A DNA stretch of 64,000 nt from Nocardia iowensis (GTDB lineage Bacteria > Actinomycetota > Actinomycetes > Mycobacteriales > Mycobacteriaceae): NCBI RefSeq assembly GCF_019222765.1, contig NZ_CP078145.1:1364001-1428000 (forward strand), in the 5' to 3' direction. Under the pieces are notes generated by a model that worked only from the letters and a program-made list of their open reading frames with translations, made no database searches and was not told the origin of the DNA. This document shows, one piece after another, positions 1-8,650 of this stretch. Positions within the stretch are counted from its first letter, which is position 1. Every line of letters begins with the position of its first letter. The translations under genes and the position numbers were made by a program.

Positions 1-756
1 CTGGAACGCGGACTGACGCTCGACGAGGTCGTCGAGCACACCCTCGAGGGGTTCCGCGAGGGCGCGGCGGCTGCCGCGGCGGCGGGGCGGCCCATCGTGG
101 TGACCTGCCTGCTCACCGCCATGCGGCACGCGGCACGCTCACGCGAGATCGCCGAACTCGCCGTGCGCTTCCGCGACCGCGGCGTCGGCGGCTTCGACAT
201 CGCGGGTGCGGAGGCGGGATACCCGCCGAGCAGGCATCTGGATGCCTTCGAATACATGCGAGCCAATAGCGCGCACTTCACGATTCACGCGGGCGAGGCA
301 TTCGGGTTGCCGTCGATCCACGAGGCGCTCGCCTTCTGCGGCTGCGATCGGCTCGGCCACGGTGTGCGCATCACCGACGACATCAGTGTGCCCGGTGCGA
401 TCGAGGACGCGCGCCTCGGACTCGTCGCGAACTACGTGCGTGACATGCGCATTCCGCTCGAGCTCTGTCCGTCGTCCAATGTGCAGACCGGCGCGGTGCC
501 CTCGCTGGACAAGCACCCGTTCGACCTGCTGGCCCGGCTGCGCTTCCGCGTCACGGTCAACACCGACAACCGCTTGATGAGCGATACCAGCATGAGCCAG
601 GAAATGCTCAAACTGGTAGACACCTTCGGCTACGGCTGGAGTGATCTGGAGCGCTTCACCATCAACGCGATGAAGTCGGCGTTCATCCCGTTCCCGGAGC
701 GACTGCGCATCATCGACAACATCATCAAGCCCGGCTACGCGGTGCTGCTCGGTTAG
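1..756 (+). CDS. add: Adenosine deaminase, C-terminal part (5' end outside window)
   Basis: Deaminates adenosine and deoxyadenosine to inosine forms in cytosolic purine salvage. The reading frame is open from base 1, so the N-terminus lies upstream of the window and the first metal-binding HxH cannot be seen. Visible family landmarks are HAGEAFG (zinc-binding His and catalytic Glu region), [15 protein letters not shown] and the [11 protein letters not shown] segment that carries the metal/catalytic aspartate. The partial product has about 251 codons, against about 360 in the family. It lies at the position of add in the M. tuberculosis order add ... upp ... deoD, which fits a nucleoside-salvage neighbourhood. 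The identification is firm. Confidence 0.95.
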   Translation: MERGLTLDEVVEHTLEGFREGAAAAAAAGRPIVVTCLLTAMRHAARSREIAELAVRFRDRGVGGFDIAGAEAGYPPSRHLDAFEYMRANSAHFTIHAGEAFGLPSIHEALAFCGCDRLGHGVRITDDISVPGAIEDARLGLVANYVRDMRIPLELCPSSNVQTGAVPSLDKHPFDLLARLRFRVTVNTDNRLMSDTSMSQEMLKLVDTFGYGWSDLERFTINAMKSAFIPFPERLRIIDNIIKPGYAVLLG

Positions 757-1097
757 TCAACGGCCGCAACAGGTTCAGCGAGCCGGGCGTCCCGTCCGAG
801 GTGACGGGAGCCCGGTTCGCCTGTCGGCCAGATGGGCGCAACCACCGCGCACTTTTCCTCGAGCAGCGCACGAAATCGCTGGAATTCGTGCGCAGCAGGC
901 TGTCTCGCACGCGGCACCACTACACGCGCGGGGTGCGTGCGGGTGGCCAACTCCTTGTCGATCTCACAGAGCGTTCATACGCCTCCCAGGGTTACATGCG
1001 CTGTGAGGCGTGGGACGCTCTGTGAGATGAGTGGAGGGGCCTGGGCGCAGTGACCACCTGGGGGTGTCAGGTCGCCGGTTCGCTAGCGTGGCTGAGC
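757..1097. other. 341-base gap between add and the hotdog-type gene
   Basis: I see no convincing coding region here. Short open frames exist on both strands but lack ribosome sites and have no recognisable product. The one strong structure is the long stem-loop at 961-1028, listed separately. The remainder is GC-rich sequence without a clear promoter. Confidence 0.5.
961..1028. repeat. Long two-part stem-loop between genes
   Basis: A 14-base arm (961-974, atctcacagagcgt) is perfectly complementary to 1015-1028. Inside it a 7-base arm (979-985, acgcctc) pairs perfectly with 1005-1011. The two stems are separated by a 4x3 internal loop and close on a 19-base apical loop. No U-run follows, so it is not a classic terminator. 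It starts about 200 bases after add and ends 69 bases before the next gene on the same strand. It could be an RNA processing or attenuation structure, or a remnant of a small mobile repeat. Confidence 0.75.
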
Positions 1098-1754
1098 ATG
1101 GTGACGTTGCGGATTCCCAGTCGGTTCAATGGCCCGCCCAGTTCCGGCAATGGCGGCTATGTGGGCGGATTGCTCGCGGAGCAGCATGAGGCCGACGCGG
1201 TTACGGTGATCCTGCGCAGTCCGACGCCGCTGGACACGCCGCTCGAGGTGCGGGCCGGGCAGCTGTACGACGGCGATACCTTGGTTGCCGAATCCAGTGC
1301 GGGCGAATTCGACCGGGACGCACCACGATCCGTGCCGTTCGCGACCGCAGCGGCTGCGGCGAGCTCGTATCAGAGCAACGAGATGTTCGCGTCCTGTTTC
1401 GTCTGCGGCAGTGCCCGCACGGACGGTCTGCGCATCGAGGCCGGGTCGGTCGGCGACGGTCGGGTGGCCGCACCGTGGACCCCCGATGACTCGCTTCCGC
1501 TGGGCGCCGCCGTCCTGTGGGCCGCGATGGACTGCCCCGGCGGCTGGTCGCTCCCCGAGATGTTCGACCGCCCCGCCCTCCTCGGCTCGATGACCGCCGC
1601 GGTGCACGACCTCCCCGAGGTCGGCGAGCAGTGCGTGGTCATCGGCGAGAACCACGGTGAGCAAGGCCGCAAATCCTTCTCGTCCACCGCCATCTACGGT
1701 TCCGACGACCGCCTGCTCGGCCGCGCGGAACAGATCTGGATCCGCTTGCGCTGA
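1098..1754 (+). CDS. Hotdog-fold thioesterase-like protein, function unknown
   Basis: A 218-residue protein. The C-terminal half resembles PaaI/hotdog-type acyl-CoA thioesterases: a CFVCG motif followed by DGLRIE, then an APWTPDDSLPLGAAVLWAAMDCP segment in the style of the central hotdog helix (split here for description), and a final strand ending GRAEQIWIRLR. The N-terminal half (RIPSRFNGPPSSGNGGYVGGLLA) looks like a second, divergent hotdog half. I start at ATG 1098. A GTG at 1050 would add 16 residues that do not fit the family start. No signal peptide or membrane segment is visible. It appears to be monocistronic. The substrate is unknown. Confidence 0.7.
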   Translation: MVTLRIPSRFNGPPSSGNGGYVGGLLAEQHEADAVTVILRSPTPLDTPLEVRAGQLYDGDTLVAESSAGEFDRDAPRSVPFATAAAAASSYQSNEMFASCFVCGSARTDGLRIEAGSVGDGRVAAPWTPDDSLPLGAAVLWAAMDCPGGWSLPEMFDRPALLGSMTAAVHDLPEVGEQCVVIGENHGEQGRKSFSSTAIYGSDDRLLGRAEQIWIRLR

Positions 1755-1915
1755 CGCACCCTGTCTCCGGTCCGGACTGGGTGCCGCCACCAGTACCCCG
1801 AAGGACGGCAAGGACGCTCGGTGCGCGGCAAGCGGAACGCCACACTTCCGTCGGCGTCGGCGTCGGCCGAGTCCGTCCGGACCGGCTCCGCAATCGCGTA
1901 GCCGCTGTCCCCGAC

Positions 1916-3166
1916 CTACTGCGGGTTGAGCCTGGACTCGAAGTTGCGCTCCAGATCCCGCCAGGACTGCGCCTCGGCGGTGAACGGCGGGTTGGGGGCC
2001 AAACGGGTCGGGTCCGGGTTGAGCAGGTACGAGACGTACCAGCCGAGCGGGTTCGACGGGGCCAATGCCTGTTCCACGGCGTCGTCGCCGGCGTAGTCGG
2101 CGGCGTCGGTGAACAGTTCGACGGCCAGGTCCAGCTGTTCGATGTCGACGGCCTCCGGTCCTTCGGCCAGGTCGTCGGCGAGGCCGGGCAGCACGTAGAC
2201 GTTTTCGTCGGTGACCTCGACCTCGAGCGAACCGTCCACCGCGGCCGTCTGCACGTCGGTGAAGGTGCTCACCCGGGCGAGGTCGTGCTCGTGGTCGTCG
2301 GCGAGGTATCTGGCCAGCGCGCGCTCGGAGGGGAACACCGTGATCGCGTTGTCGGAGCCGAGGAAGATCGGCTCGTCGTCGAGGTAGCAGCGCAGCGTGA
2401 AGTAGGTGCCGTCGGAGGTGATGATCTTGACCGGGTCGATGCCGACCTCGTGCCAGAACGACTCGTCCTCGTCTTCTTCGTCCTCGTCGTCCGCGTCGAG
2501 GTCGACGGGTTCGAACTCGTCTTCCTCGTTGTCCGCGGCGTCGTCGGCATCGACGACGTTCTCCTCGGCGGCCAGCAGTTCGGCCTCGGCGACGGCGACG
2601 GCTTCCGCGTCGACATCGGGGGTCTGCACGACCGAGTCGATGGCGTCGAGAACGCTGTCCCAGCCCTTGGCGATGGCGGCGCCGATCTGGTCCCAGAGTT
2701 CCTCGCCGTCCCGGCCGACGAACGCGCTCACCCCGCTGGGGAGTGCGCCGAGCACCGGATGCGACCCGAAGAACTTGGTCACCGTCTCGAGCTCGCACAC
2801 CTCACCGATGTTGCGGACCATGCTGAGCGTGTCTTCCAGCTCGGCGATGGTGTCCACGTCGGGCTCGCCCGCGGCCAGCTCGGGCACCGCGACCAGATCG
2901 AAGGAGAAGTTCTCCTCGGGCTCCAGTTCGACCGCCGACAGGCCCGCGACGACCTTCCATGCGGGATGCTCGACGAGGTCGTTGTCGGAGTTGGTCCGAA
3001 TGAAGGCGGCCAGCTCCGCGACGGACTCGAAACCGTAGAGGGAGTCCTCGTGTCCGAGGAACGCCTCCCACTCGTCGTCACCGTCGCGCCAGCGCGGTGC
3101 CCACAGGGTGACGAGATCGCCGTCGGTCAGGCCGAGCTCGATCGGGACGATGTCTCCAGAAGCCAT
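1916..3166 (-). CDS. Acidic conserved actinobacterial protein (Rv3311-like)
   Basis: A 416-residue protein with no membrane segment and a strikingly acidic central stretch (about residues 190-235, DNEEDEFEPVDLDADDED and similar). It is flanked by two globular halves that both read as predominantly beta/alpha, e.g. GDIVPIELGLTDGDLVTLW at the start and SDGTYFTLRCYLDDEPIFLG near residue 250. By position and length (about 420 aa) it corresponds to M. tuberculosis Rv3311, a conserved protein of unknown function. Some annotations call relatives 'primosomal protein', but I see nothing to support that. It is the last gene of the five-gene minus-strand ESX-substrate operon, 26 bases after the YbaB-fold gene, so a role in handling that operon's products is possible. 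Confidence 0.8.
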   Translation of the reverse strand: MASGDIVPIELGLTDGDLVTLWAPRWRDGDDEWEAFLGHEDSLYGFESVAELAAFIRTNSDNDLVEHPAWKVVAGLSAVELEPEENFSFDLVAVPELAAGEPDVDTIAELEDTLSMVRNIGEVCELETVTKFFGSHPVLGALPSGVSAFVGRDGEELWDQIGAAIAKGWDSVLDAIDSVVQTPDVDAEAVAVAEAELLAAEENVVDADDAADNEEDEFEPVDLDADDEDEEDEDESFWHEVGIDPVKIITSDGTYFTLRCYLDDEPIFLGSDNAITVFPSERALARYLADDHEHDLARVSTFTDVQTAAVDGSLEVEVTDENVYVLPGLADDLAEGPEAVDIEQLDLAVELFTDAADYAGDDAVEQALAPSNPLGWYVSYLLNPDPTRLAPNPPFTAEAQSWRDLERNFESRLNPQ

Positions 3167-3192
3167 GAGCGGAAGCCTATCTACCTTCCGCG

Positions 3193-3540
3193 TCAGGCAC
3201 TATCCGGCCCGCCCCCAACGGTTCCTTGGGCCTCGTTCGCGGCGGGAACGAATGACTCGTTCAGTGTCGCAACGACCTTCGAGCGCTGGCTGCCCGCGTC
3301 CTCGGCGGCCTGCCTGCACGCCCAGACGATCAGCTGTCCGACCTCGGCGGGTGGCAGCGAAGTGACCGTCTCGGCGAGGCTCAGCGCGACGAGTGCGCCG
3401 TCGCTGTCGACCTCGACGGTGACCGTGCCGTCATCGGTGGTGTGCCGCCCCCGCACCTGCTTGAGGCCGTACAGCGCGGCCTCGAGCGCCTCCAGCTTCT
3501 GCGTCGCGTTAGCGACCAGAGCATCCATCTCAGCGCTCAT
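3193..3540 (-). CDS. YbaB/EbfC-fold protein, ESX-associated type
   Basis: A 115-residue protein. The middle (RGRHTTDDGTVTVEVDSDGA, then LVALSLAETV) has the tandem-strand pattern of the YbaB/EbfC family, preceded by an N-terminal helix (MDALVANATQKLEALEAALY). Housekeeping YbaB binds DNA, but actinobacterial paralogues sit beside ESX substrate genes (EspL of ESX-1 is the known example) and are thought to act on substrate stability. The ATG overlaps the stop of the upstream gene by 4 bases, so the two are translationally coupled. The genomic setting favours the ESX role over nucleoid binding, but this is inference. Confidence 0.75.
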   Translation of the reverse strand: MSAEMDALVANATQKLEALEAALYGLKQVRGRHTTDDGTVTVEVDSDGALVALSLAETVTSLPPAEVGQLIVWACRQAAEDAGSQRSKVVATLNESFVPAANEAQGTVGGGPDSA

Positions 3541-3890
3541 ACCGGCCTCATCCAGGTCGTCGGTCCCGTGTCCGCGTCGTCGATCCGGTCCAGCTCGTCC
3601 ACCGCGGCCTGGCGGGTGGGTAGGCCGAGTCGGTCCAGGATGTCGGCGGGCATGCCCGCCTCGGCCAGCAGTTCGCGGCGGCGCGCCTTCGCGGCAACGG
3701 TGGAGCGTTTGGTGAGCCGCAGGATCTCGTTCGCGAGAGTTTGTGCGCCGTAACGGTATTCGCTGCGCTCGAACTTGATCTCCACCGGCATGCCCTGATC
3801 GGTGGCCCGCACCGAAATCGTGCCCGACCGATTGGTGCTGGCCGCAACCGTGACGTTGGGAACCGTCGGTGGCTGCTGCGGATTCGTCAT
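3537..3890 (-). CDS. Hypothetical protein of ESX-substrate operon
   Basis: A 117-residue protein I cannot assign to a named family. It begins with a Pro/Thr-rich stretch (MTNPQQPPTVPNVTVAASTN), followed by beta-type sequence (SGTISVRATDQGMPVEIKF), then a charged helical C-terminus (STVAAKARRRELLAEAGM). It has no signal peptide or membrane segment. It overlaps both neighbours by 4 bases (ATGA type) and so lies inside a coupled operon between the NlpC/P60 and YbaB-fold genes. The order resembles small chaperone-like or DUF proteins found with EspC/NlpC substrates. The YbaB-like strand pattern could also mean it is a distant YbaB paralogue that pairs with the next gene. Confidence 0.7.
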   Translation of the reverse strand: MTNPQQPPTVPNVTVAASTNRSGTISVRATDQGMPVEIKFERSEYRYGAQTLANEILRLTKRSTVAAKARRRELLAEAGMPADILDRLGLPTRQAAVDELDRIDDADTGPTTWMRPV

Positions 3891-5014
3891 GACGTCGGCC
3901 TATAGAAGCCGTAGAAGCCCATCCCTGAATTCTCCGTTCGAATCGAGCTGATCTGGACCGGGTCGCCTGCCTCGACGAATTGTCCGTTGCCGATCACCAT
4001 CGCGACGTGGCCGTCCCAGATGGCCAGATCGCCCGGCATCAGGTCGCCGGGGGAGACCGGACTGCCGGTGGCCTGCTCGGCGGCCAGTCGGGGAATCTCC
4101 ACGCCTGCCTCGCCGTAGGCGAACTTGGTCAGCCCGCTGCAGTCCAGTCCGGCGCCGGGAGTGTTGCCGCCCCACACGTACGGCGTGCCGACCGCGCTGA
4201 TCGCCGAGCGGACCGCGGTCGCCGCCTTCTCGTTGGGTGCCTCCACCGTGCTGCCGTCGGGCAGGGTGATCTTCACGCCCTTGCCGTCGCTCGACATGCC
4301 GGACGAACCGGTGTCCGGTCTCGGGGTGCCCGTCGTGGACGGGGCGCCGGAGGTGACGCTCGGCATCGACGCTGTCTGTAGCGAGGGCATTGCCGTGCTC
4401 ATCAAGCTGCTCGCCATTTGACCCGCACCGCTGAGCGCGCTGGTCGCGGTCGACACGAACTGCTGCGTACCGGCGGCCGTGGTGGCGGGCGACCCGGCGA
4501 GTGCCGGTGTCGGTGGCGGTGGGGTCAGCTCGGTCATCGATGCGGTGTGCGTACCGAGTTCGTTCCGCACCCGGCCGACGACGTTGAGCGCCTGGCCGAG
4601 GTGGTCGATCGCGGAGCCGACGATCATCGTCAGGCCCGCGGGCGTGGCCAGTGCGGGGCCCGCGCTCGCCGCGGTGTTCACGAACGACTGGGCGATGCCG
4701 GTGAGGTCCTTCTGGCCCGACTCGACCTCGGCGGCGGCCTGGTTCACCACGGTTGCCATGTCGTTGCCGCGGTCGGAGATGGTGGCCGCTGAGGTTTGCA
4801 CCCGCAGCGCCTTCGCGGTGGCGGCGTCGGCGGCCTGGCCGTCCCATGCCGAGTTCATGCCGTTGATGCTGTCGCGACCCATCTGCTGGATCTGGTCGAC
4901 GACGCTCGAGGTGCTGCGTAGTGCGTCGGCGGGCCCGCCGGTCGGCAGCACGCCCGAGCCGAAGCTGGCGAGCAGGTCGAAAATGGGTTTGGCCAACGCG
5001 TTGATATCGATCAC
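3887..5014 (-). CDS. NlpC/P60 peptidoglycan endopeptidase with WXG-like N-terminal domain
   Basis: A 375-residue protein. Residues about 1-155 are helical with a WDG turn at 57-59 (SAWDGQAAD), the WXG100-like hairpin of ESX substrates. A Ser/Thr/Pro/Ala linker spans about 160-240. Residues about 262-375 form an NlpC/P60 domain with GTPYVWGGNTPGAGLDCSGL (catalytic Cys292), DGHVAMVIGNG (His336) and FVEAG (third polar residue, Glu348). The enzyme would cleave the D-Glu-mDAP peptide of peptidoglycan stems outside the membrane. No Sec signal is visible, which fits export by an ESX system. The ATG is 3 bases after the EspC-like stop. A canonical YxxxD/E export motif is not evident. Confidence 0.85.
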   Translation of the reverse strand: MIDINALAKPIFDLLASFGSGVLPTGGPADALRSTSSVVDQIQQMGRDSINGMNSAWDGQAADAATAKALRVQTSAATISDRGNDMATVVNQAAAEVESGQKDLTGIAQSFVNTAASAGPALATPAGLTMIVGSAIDHLGQALNVVGRVRNELGTHTASMTELTPPPPTPALAGSPATTAAGTQQFVSTATSALSGAGQMASSLMSTAMPSLQTASMPSVTSGAPSTTGTPRPDTGSSGMSSDGKGVKITLPDGSTVEAPNEKAATAVRSAISAVGTPYVWGGNTPGAGLDCSGLTKFAYGEAGVEIPRLAAEQATGSPVSPGDLMPGDLAIWDGHVAMVIGNGQFVEAGDPVQISSIRTENSGMGFYGFYRPTS

Positions 5015-5017
5015 GGC

Positions 5018-5383
5018 TCACCCGTCCAGTTCGGCGACCACGCTCTGCAGCGATCCCGCGTTGTTCGCGTCGGTCTCGGTGAGCACGGTTGCCGCGCCGG
5101 TTGCCGCGCCGCCCATGCTGGCAAGCACCGCGGACAGCTGGCCGATCGAGGCGACGTGTCCGGCGTGCGCGGCGGCGTACGCGGCCAGGAAATCCCCGCC
5201 GATCAGTCCCATGATCGGACCGAGCAGGGCGGGCTCGGCCGCCACCGCGCTCGCGCCGGCCGTAGCCATTTCCCCGGCCATCACATGGGCGGTCGCGCCG
5301 TAGGCTGCGATGCCCTCGGTATCCGCCGACATCTTCCGCATCAGAGCTTCCCCCATCTGTTGTTCCCAGGCAGAGTACGTCAT
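5018..5383 (-). CDS. EspC-like type VII secretion substrate
   Basis: A 121-residue, alanine-rich, fully helical small protein typical of the EspC/excreted-virulence-factor family found near ESX hydrolases. The N-terminus (MTYSAWEQQMGEALMRKMSA) starts directly in an amphipathic helix with no Sec signal. The middle (ALLGPIMGLIGGDFLAAYAA) forms the helical turn region. It is the first gene of the operon that continues with the NlpC/P60 protein 3 bases away, so the two are probably co-folded or co-exported. I find no clear YxxxD/E signal at the C-terminus, which is unusual. Family assignment rests on size, composition and context. Confidence 0.65.
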   Translation of the reverse strand: MTYSAWEQQMGEALMRKMSADTEGIAAYGATAHVMAGEMATAGASAVAAEPALLGPIMGLIGGDFLAAYAAAHAGHVASIGQLSAVLASMGGAATGAATVLTETDANNAGSLQSVVAELDG

Positions 5384-5487
5384 TCACTTGGTTCGACGCG
5401 CGCTCTTCCCGATCGGTTCCACCGATGCGAAAAAACTTTCGGGTGGAGCTTCGGCGGCGGACCCACTGGTGACTTTATCGTTCCCTC

Positions 5488-6111
5488 ATGCGCACTCACA
5501 CCGTGGACCATCCACTCGCCGCCGCTCTGCTGACCACGATGCGAGACGCGCGGACCGACAACTCCGCCTTCCGCACCGCATTACGCGATCTCACCAGGAT
5601 CCTCATCTACGAGGCGCTGCGCGGTGCGCCGGTGCGGCATTTCGAGATCGCGACACCGGTCGCCCTCGCCGAGGGTTCGCGCCTGGCGCAGCCGCCGCTG
5701 CTGGTTCCGGTCCTCCGGGCGGGCCTCGGCATGGTCGACGTTGCCGCCGAGCTGATCCCCGACGCCAGGATCGGCTTCGTCGGCATCGCCCGCGACGAGG
5801 ACTCCCACCAGCCGGTCCCGTACATGGAGTCGCTGCCCGACGACCTGGCCGGGTTACCGGTCTACGTGCTCGACCCGATGCTGGCGACCGGCGGCTCGAT
5901 GCGCCATACCCTGGAACTTCTCGTCGCCCGCGGCGCCACCGACATCACCGCGGTCTGCGTCGTCGCCGCTCCCGAAGGGGTCGCGGCACTGGCCGATTCG
6001 GGCCACCCGGTGCGGCTGATCACGGCCGCGATCGACGCGGGCTTGAACGAGAACGCCTACATCGTCCCCGGTCTCGGCGACGCGGGTGATCGCCAGTTCG
6101 GGCCGCGCTGA
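5488..6111 (+). CDS. upp: Uracil phosphoribosyltransferase
   Basis: Makes UMP from uracil and PRPP in pyrimidine salvage. The protein has 207 residues, the normal family length. The PRPP loop is [10 protein letters not shown] (residues 128-137). The uracil-binding C-terminus [19 protein letters not shown] is complete, and [10 protein letters not shown] is also characteristic. It is divergent from the ESX-substrate operon, with 104 bases between the starts. It converges on the small zinc-ribbon gene with only 7 bases between the stops. It occupies the same place as Rv3309c (upp) beside pmmB and deoD. Confidence 0.97.
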   Translation: MRTHTVDHPLAAALLTTMRDARTDNSAFRTALRDLTRILIYEALRGAPVRHFEIATPVALAEGSRLAQPPLLVPVLRAGLGMVDVAAELIPDARIGFVGIARDEDSHQPVPYMESLPDDLAGLPVYVLDPMLATGGSMRHTLELLVARGATDITAVCVVAAPEGVAALADSGHPVRLITAAIDAGLNENAYIVPGLGDAGDRQFGPR

Positions 6112-6118
6112 GCGGACC

Positions 6119-6343
6119 TCACTGATCCTGCGCCCGGGTGAACAGCTCCAGGTGGAAGCAGTCCTTACATCGAAAGGCATCGACCAGCCAGTGCGCGCGG
6201 CCGGCCCGCTTCGCACCCCAGAAGCCGATTTCCAGCGGACCCTCCACCCAGCGGGCGTGGCCGCGTGAACTGTCGCCGGAATCCTCGATGAAGCCGGGCA
6301 TCATGGCCTCGCTGCCGCAGTGAGTACAGTGCATCGCCGTCAT
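6119..6343 (-). CDS. Small zinc-ribbon-like protein
   Basis: A 74-residue protein with two CxxC knuckles: Cys6-x2-Cys9 (CTHCG) and Cys58-x2-Cys61 (CKDC). This spacing is that of a zinc ribbon. Between them is a mixed segment (RWVEGPLEIGFWGAKRAGRA). It has no signal peptide. It lies 21 bases downstream of pmmB on the same strand, so it is probably the third gene of a punA-pmmB transcript. The partner is unknown. Such stand-alone ribbons often bind nucleic acid or act as structural accessory proteins, and I do not assign one of these. Confidence 0.75.
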   Translation of the reverse strand: MTAMHCTHCGSEAMMPGFIEDSGDSSRGHARWVEGPLEIGFWGAKRAGRAHWLVDAFRCKDCFHLELFTRAQDQ

Positions 6344-6364
6344 TACATGATGATGCCTGGGCGG

Positions 6365-7861
6365 TCACAGCCCCTGGCAGTATTCGCGCAATGCGGAAAG
6401 ACGTTGTCCCGCAGTTGTCCTGGCGGCGGGCAGGTCGGCGGGCGCGGCGACCGGTGTCAGCACCTCGAGATAGCACTTGAGTTTCGGCTCGGTGCCGGAC
6501 GGGCGGACCACGATGCGCGCGGTGGCGCCCTCGAAAATGAGTGCGTCGGTGCGCATTCGGCCGCGCACCTGGAGCTGGTCGGTGTACTTGACCGGCTCGC
6601 CCGCGATCTCGTCCGGCGGATTCGCGCGCAGCCGGGCCACCACGTCCGCGGCGGCCGCCGCGGAGTCCAGCCGCAGCGACACCTGATCGGTGGTGTGCAG
6701 CCCGAATTCGACCGCGTACGCATCGAGTTCGTCGGTCAGCGTGCGGCCCGCCGACTTCAGCCGGGCGACCAGGTCGGCGGTGAGCACCGCGGCCGAGATG
6801 CCGTCCTTGTCGCGGACCGTGGCCGGGTCGACGCAGTGGCCGATCGCCTCTTCGTAGGCGTAGACCAGGCCGTCGCCCGCGCGGGCCAGCCATTTGAAAC
6901 CGGTGAGGGTTTCCGCGTAACGGGCACCGCGCGCGGCGGCGAGCGCGGACAGCAGCCGCGACGACACGATCGTGGTGGCCACCAGCGCGTCCGGCGGTGC
7001 GGTGCGCAACACGCAGTCGCCGAGCAGCACGCCGGTCTCGTCCCCGCGCAGCATCCGCCAGGTGTTGTCCGGTAACGGGATCCCCACGGCGCAGCGGTCC
7101 GCGTCGGGATCGAGCGCGATCGCCACGTCGGCGCCGACCCGGGTGGCCAAGGCCAGCAGCAGGTCGGTCGCGCCCGGCTCCTCCGGGTTCGGGAACGCGA
7201 CGGTGGGGAAGTCAGGGTCGGGCTCGAACTGCTCCTCGACCACGTGTACGTCGGTGAATCCCGCCGCGGCGAGCGCCTTCACGACCAGGTCGCCGCCGAC
7301 GCCGTGCAGCGGCGTCAGCGCGATCCGGATGGCGGCGCGCGCGCCGGGGCCGCCGATCACCGAGGGCAGCGAGGACACTCGGTTCAGATAGCGCTGCACC
7401 AGGTCGTCGTCCGCGGGGGTGACCGGCGTGCGGGCGACCGGTTCGGCGACGGCCTCGATGCAGCGTTCGATCTCGGTGTCGGCGGGGGCCAGCAGCTGCG
7501 AACCGCCATCGAGGTAGACCTTGTATCCGTTGTCGGTGGCCGGATTGTGGGACGCGGTGATCTGCACACCGGCCACCGCGCCGAGCTCACGGACCGCGTA
7601 CGCGACCACCGGCGTCGGCAATGGGCGGGGCAGCAGCGTCACCGGAAAACCCGCGGCGGCAAAGATTTCCGCCGTCGCCGTGGCGAATTCGGCGGAGCCG
7701 TGCCGCGCGTCGCGACCGACGACCACCGCGCCGCCGCCGAGACAGCGCCCGCGCAACCAGTCAACGATTCCGGCGGTGGCCCTGGTCACCGTCGCCACGT
7801 TCATGCCGTCTGGGCCGTCTTGCAGCGGGCCGCGCAGGCCGGCGGTGCCGAAGCGCAGCAT
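6365..7861 (-). CDS. pmmB: Phospho-sugar mutase (phosphoglucomutase/phosphomannomutase PmmB)
   Basis: A 498-residue alpha-D-phosphohexomutase that interconverts sugar 1- and 6-phosphates; next to punA the likely substrate is (deoxy)ribose 1-phosphate from nucleoside cleavage. Domain 1 carries the phosphoserine loop TASHNP with Ser104. Domain 2 has the metal loop DPDADR (251-256). Domain 3 has the sugar-specificity region GFKWLARAG and YEEAIG. Domain 4 has the phosphate-binding RPSGTEPK. All catalytic elements are present. The start ATG directly abuts the punA stop (TAGATG), so the two are an operon. The position matches Rv3308. Confidence 0.95.
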   Translation of the reverse strand: MLRFGTAGLRGPLQDGPDGMNVATVTRATAGIVDWLRGRCLGGGAVVVGRDARHGSAEFATATAEIFAAAGFPVTLLPRPLPTPVVAYAVRELGAVAGVQITASHNPATDNGYKVYLDGGSQLLAPADTEIERCIEAVAEPVARTPVTPADDDLVQRYLNRVSSLPSVIGGPGARAAIRIALTPLHGVGGDLVVKALAAAGFTDVHVVEEQFEPDPDFPTVAFPNPEEPGATDLLLALATRVGADVAIALDPDADRCAVGIPLPDNTWRMLRGDETGVLLGDCVLRTAPPDALVATTIVSSRLLSALAAARGARYAETLTGFKWLARAGDGLVYAYEEAIGHCVDPATVRDKDGISAAVLTADLVARLKSAGRTLTDELDAYAVEFGLHTTDQVSLRLDSAAAAADVVARLRANPPDEIAGEPVKYTDQLQVRGRMRTDALIFEGATARIVVRPSGTEPKLKCYLEVLTPVAAPADLPAARTTAGQRLSALREYCQGL

Positions 7862-8650
7862 CTACACCCGTTCCAGCACGCCGCGCAGCAGCTTGCCCAA
7901 TCGCGGTGCGGCGGCATGACCTTCGGCGAGCACCTCGGCATGCGACAGATGCGCGCCGGTGACACCCGCGGCCAGGTTGGTGACCAGCGAGATGCCGAGC
8001 ACCCGAGCGCCTAGCGCGCGACAAGCGATCGCCTCCAGCACCGTGGACATGCCGACCAGATCGGCGCCCATGGTCCGCAGCATCCGGATCTCGGCCGGTG
8101 TCTCGTACTGCGGCCCGGTCAGGCCCGCGTACACGCCCTCGGTCAGGCCGGGGTCGATTTCCTTTGCCAGGGCGCGCAATTCGGGATCCCAGGCATCGAC
8201 CAGGTCGACGAAGGTCGCCCCGGTCAGCGGGGTGCGGCCGGTGAGGTTCAGGTGGTCGTTGATCAGCACCGGCTCGCCGACGGCGAGGCCATCCCGGATA
8301 CCGCCCGCGGCATTGGTCAGCAGCACGATCTCGGCGCCCGCCGCGACGGCCGCGGCGACCGGGTGCACCACATCGGCGGGCTGGTAGCCCTCGTACAGGT
8401 GCTGGCGGCCCATCAACAGCAGGGTGGGTGTGTCACCGACGGCGACCGAATGGACCATGCCGCCGTGCCCCTGCGCGCTCGGCGTGCCGAACCCCGGTAA
8501 CTCCGGCATCGGCACCGACGCGACCGGCGTACCGATCTCCGCGGCCGCCTCCTGCCAGCCCGAGCCGAGCACCACCGCAACCCGGTGACGCGGCACTCCA
8601 GTACGTTCGGCGATCGCCTCGGCGGCCTGTTCGGCAAGCATGATCGCCAC
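7862..8650 (-). CDS. punA: Purine nucleoside phosphorylase
   Basis: A 262-residue trimeric-type phosphorylase that cleaves inosine and guanosine to base plus ribose 1-phosphate. Landmarks are VAVVLGSGW (phosphate loop), [13 protein letters not shown] (phosphate/ribose contacts), [17 protein letters not shown] (purine-site Glu and Tyr), MSTVLEAI (ribose Met) and LVTNLAAG (Asn of the base site). It is the first gene of the operon with pmmB; the ribose 1-phosphate it releases could feed that mutase. It is called deoD in M. tuberculosis (Rv3307) although it belongs to the PNP rather than the hexameric DeoD class. Confidence 0.95.
   Translation of the reverse strand: MAIMLAEQAAEAIAERTGVPRHRVAVVLGSGWQEAAAEIGTPVASVPMPELPGFGTPSAQGHGGMVHSVAVGDTPTLLLMGRQHLYEGYQPADVVHPVAAAVAAGAEIVLLTNAAGGIRDGLAVGEPVLINDHLNLTGRTPLTGATFVDLVDAWDPELRALAKEIDPGLTEGVYAGLTGPQYETPAEIRMLRTMGADLVGMSTVLEAIACRALGARVLGISLVTNLAAGVTGAHLSHAEVLAEGHAAAPRLGKLLRGVLERV

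Noticed and set aside
1781..3715. Long open frames opposite the Rv3311-like gene on both strands
   Set aside because: They are high-GC antisense shadows: Arg/Val/Gly-rich composition, no family motifs, and they cross real gene borders.
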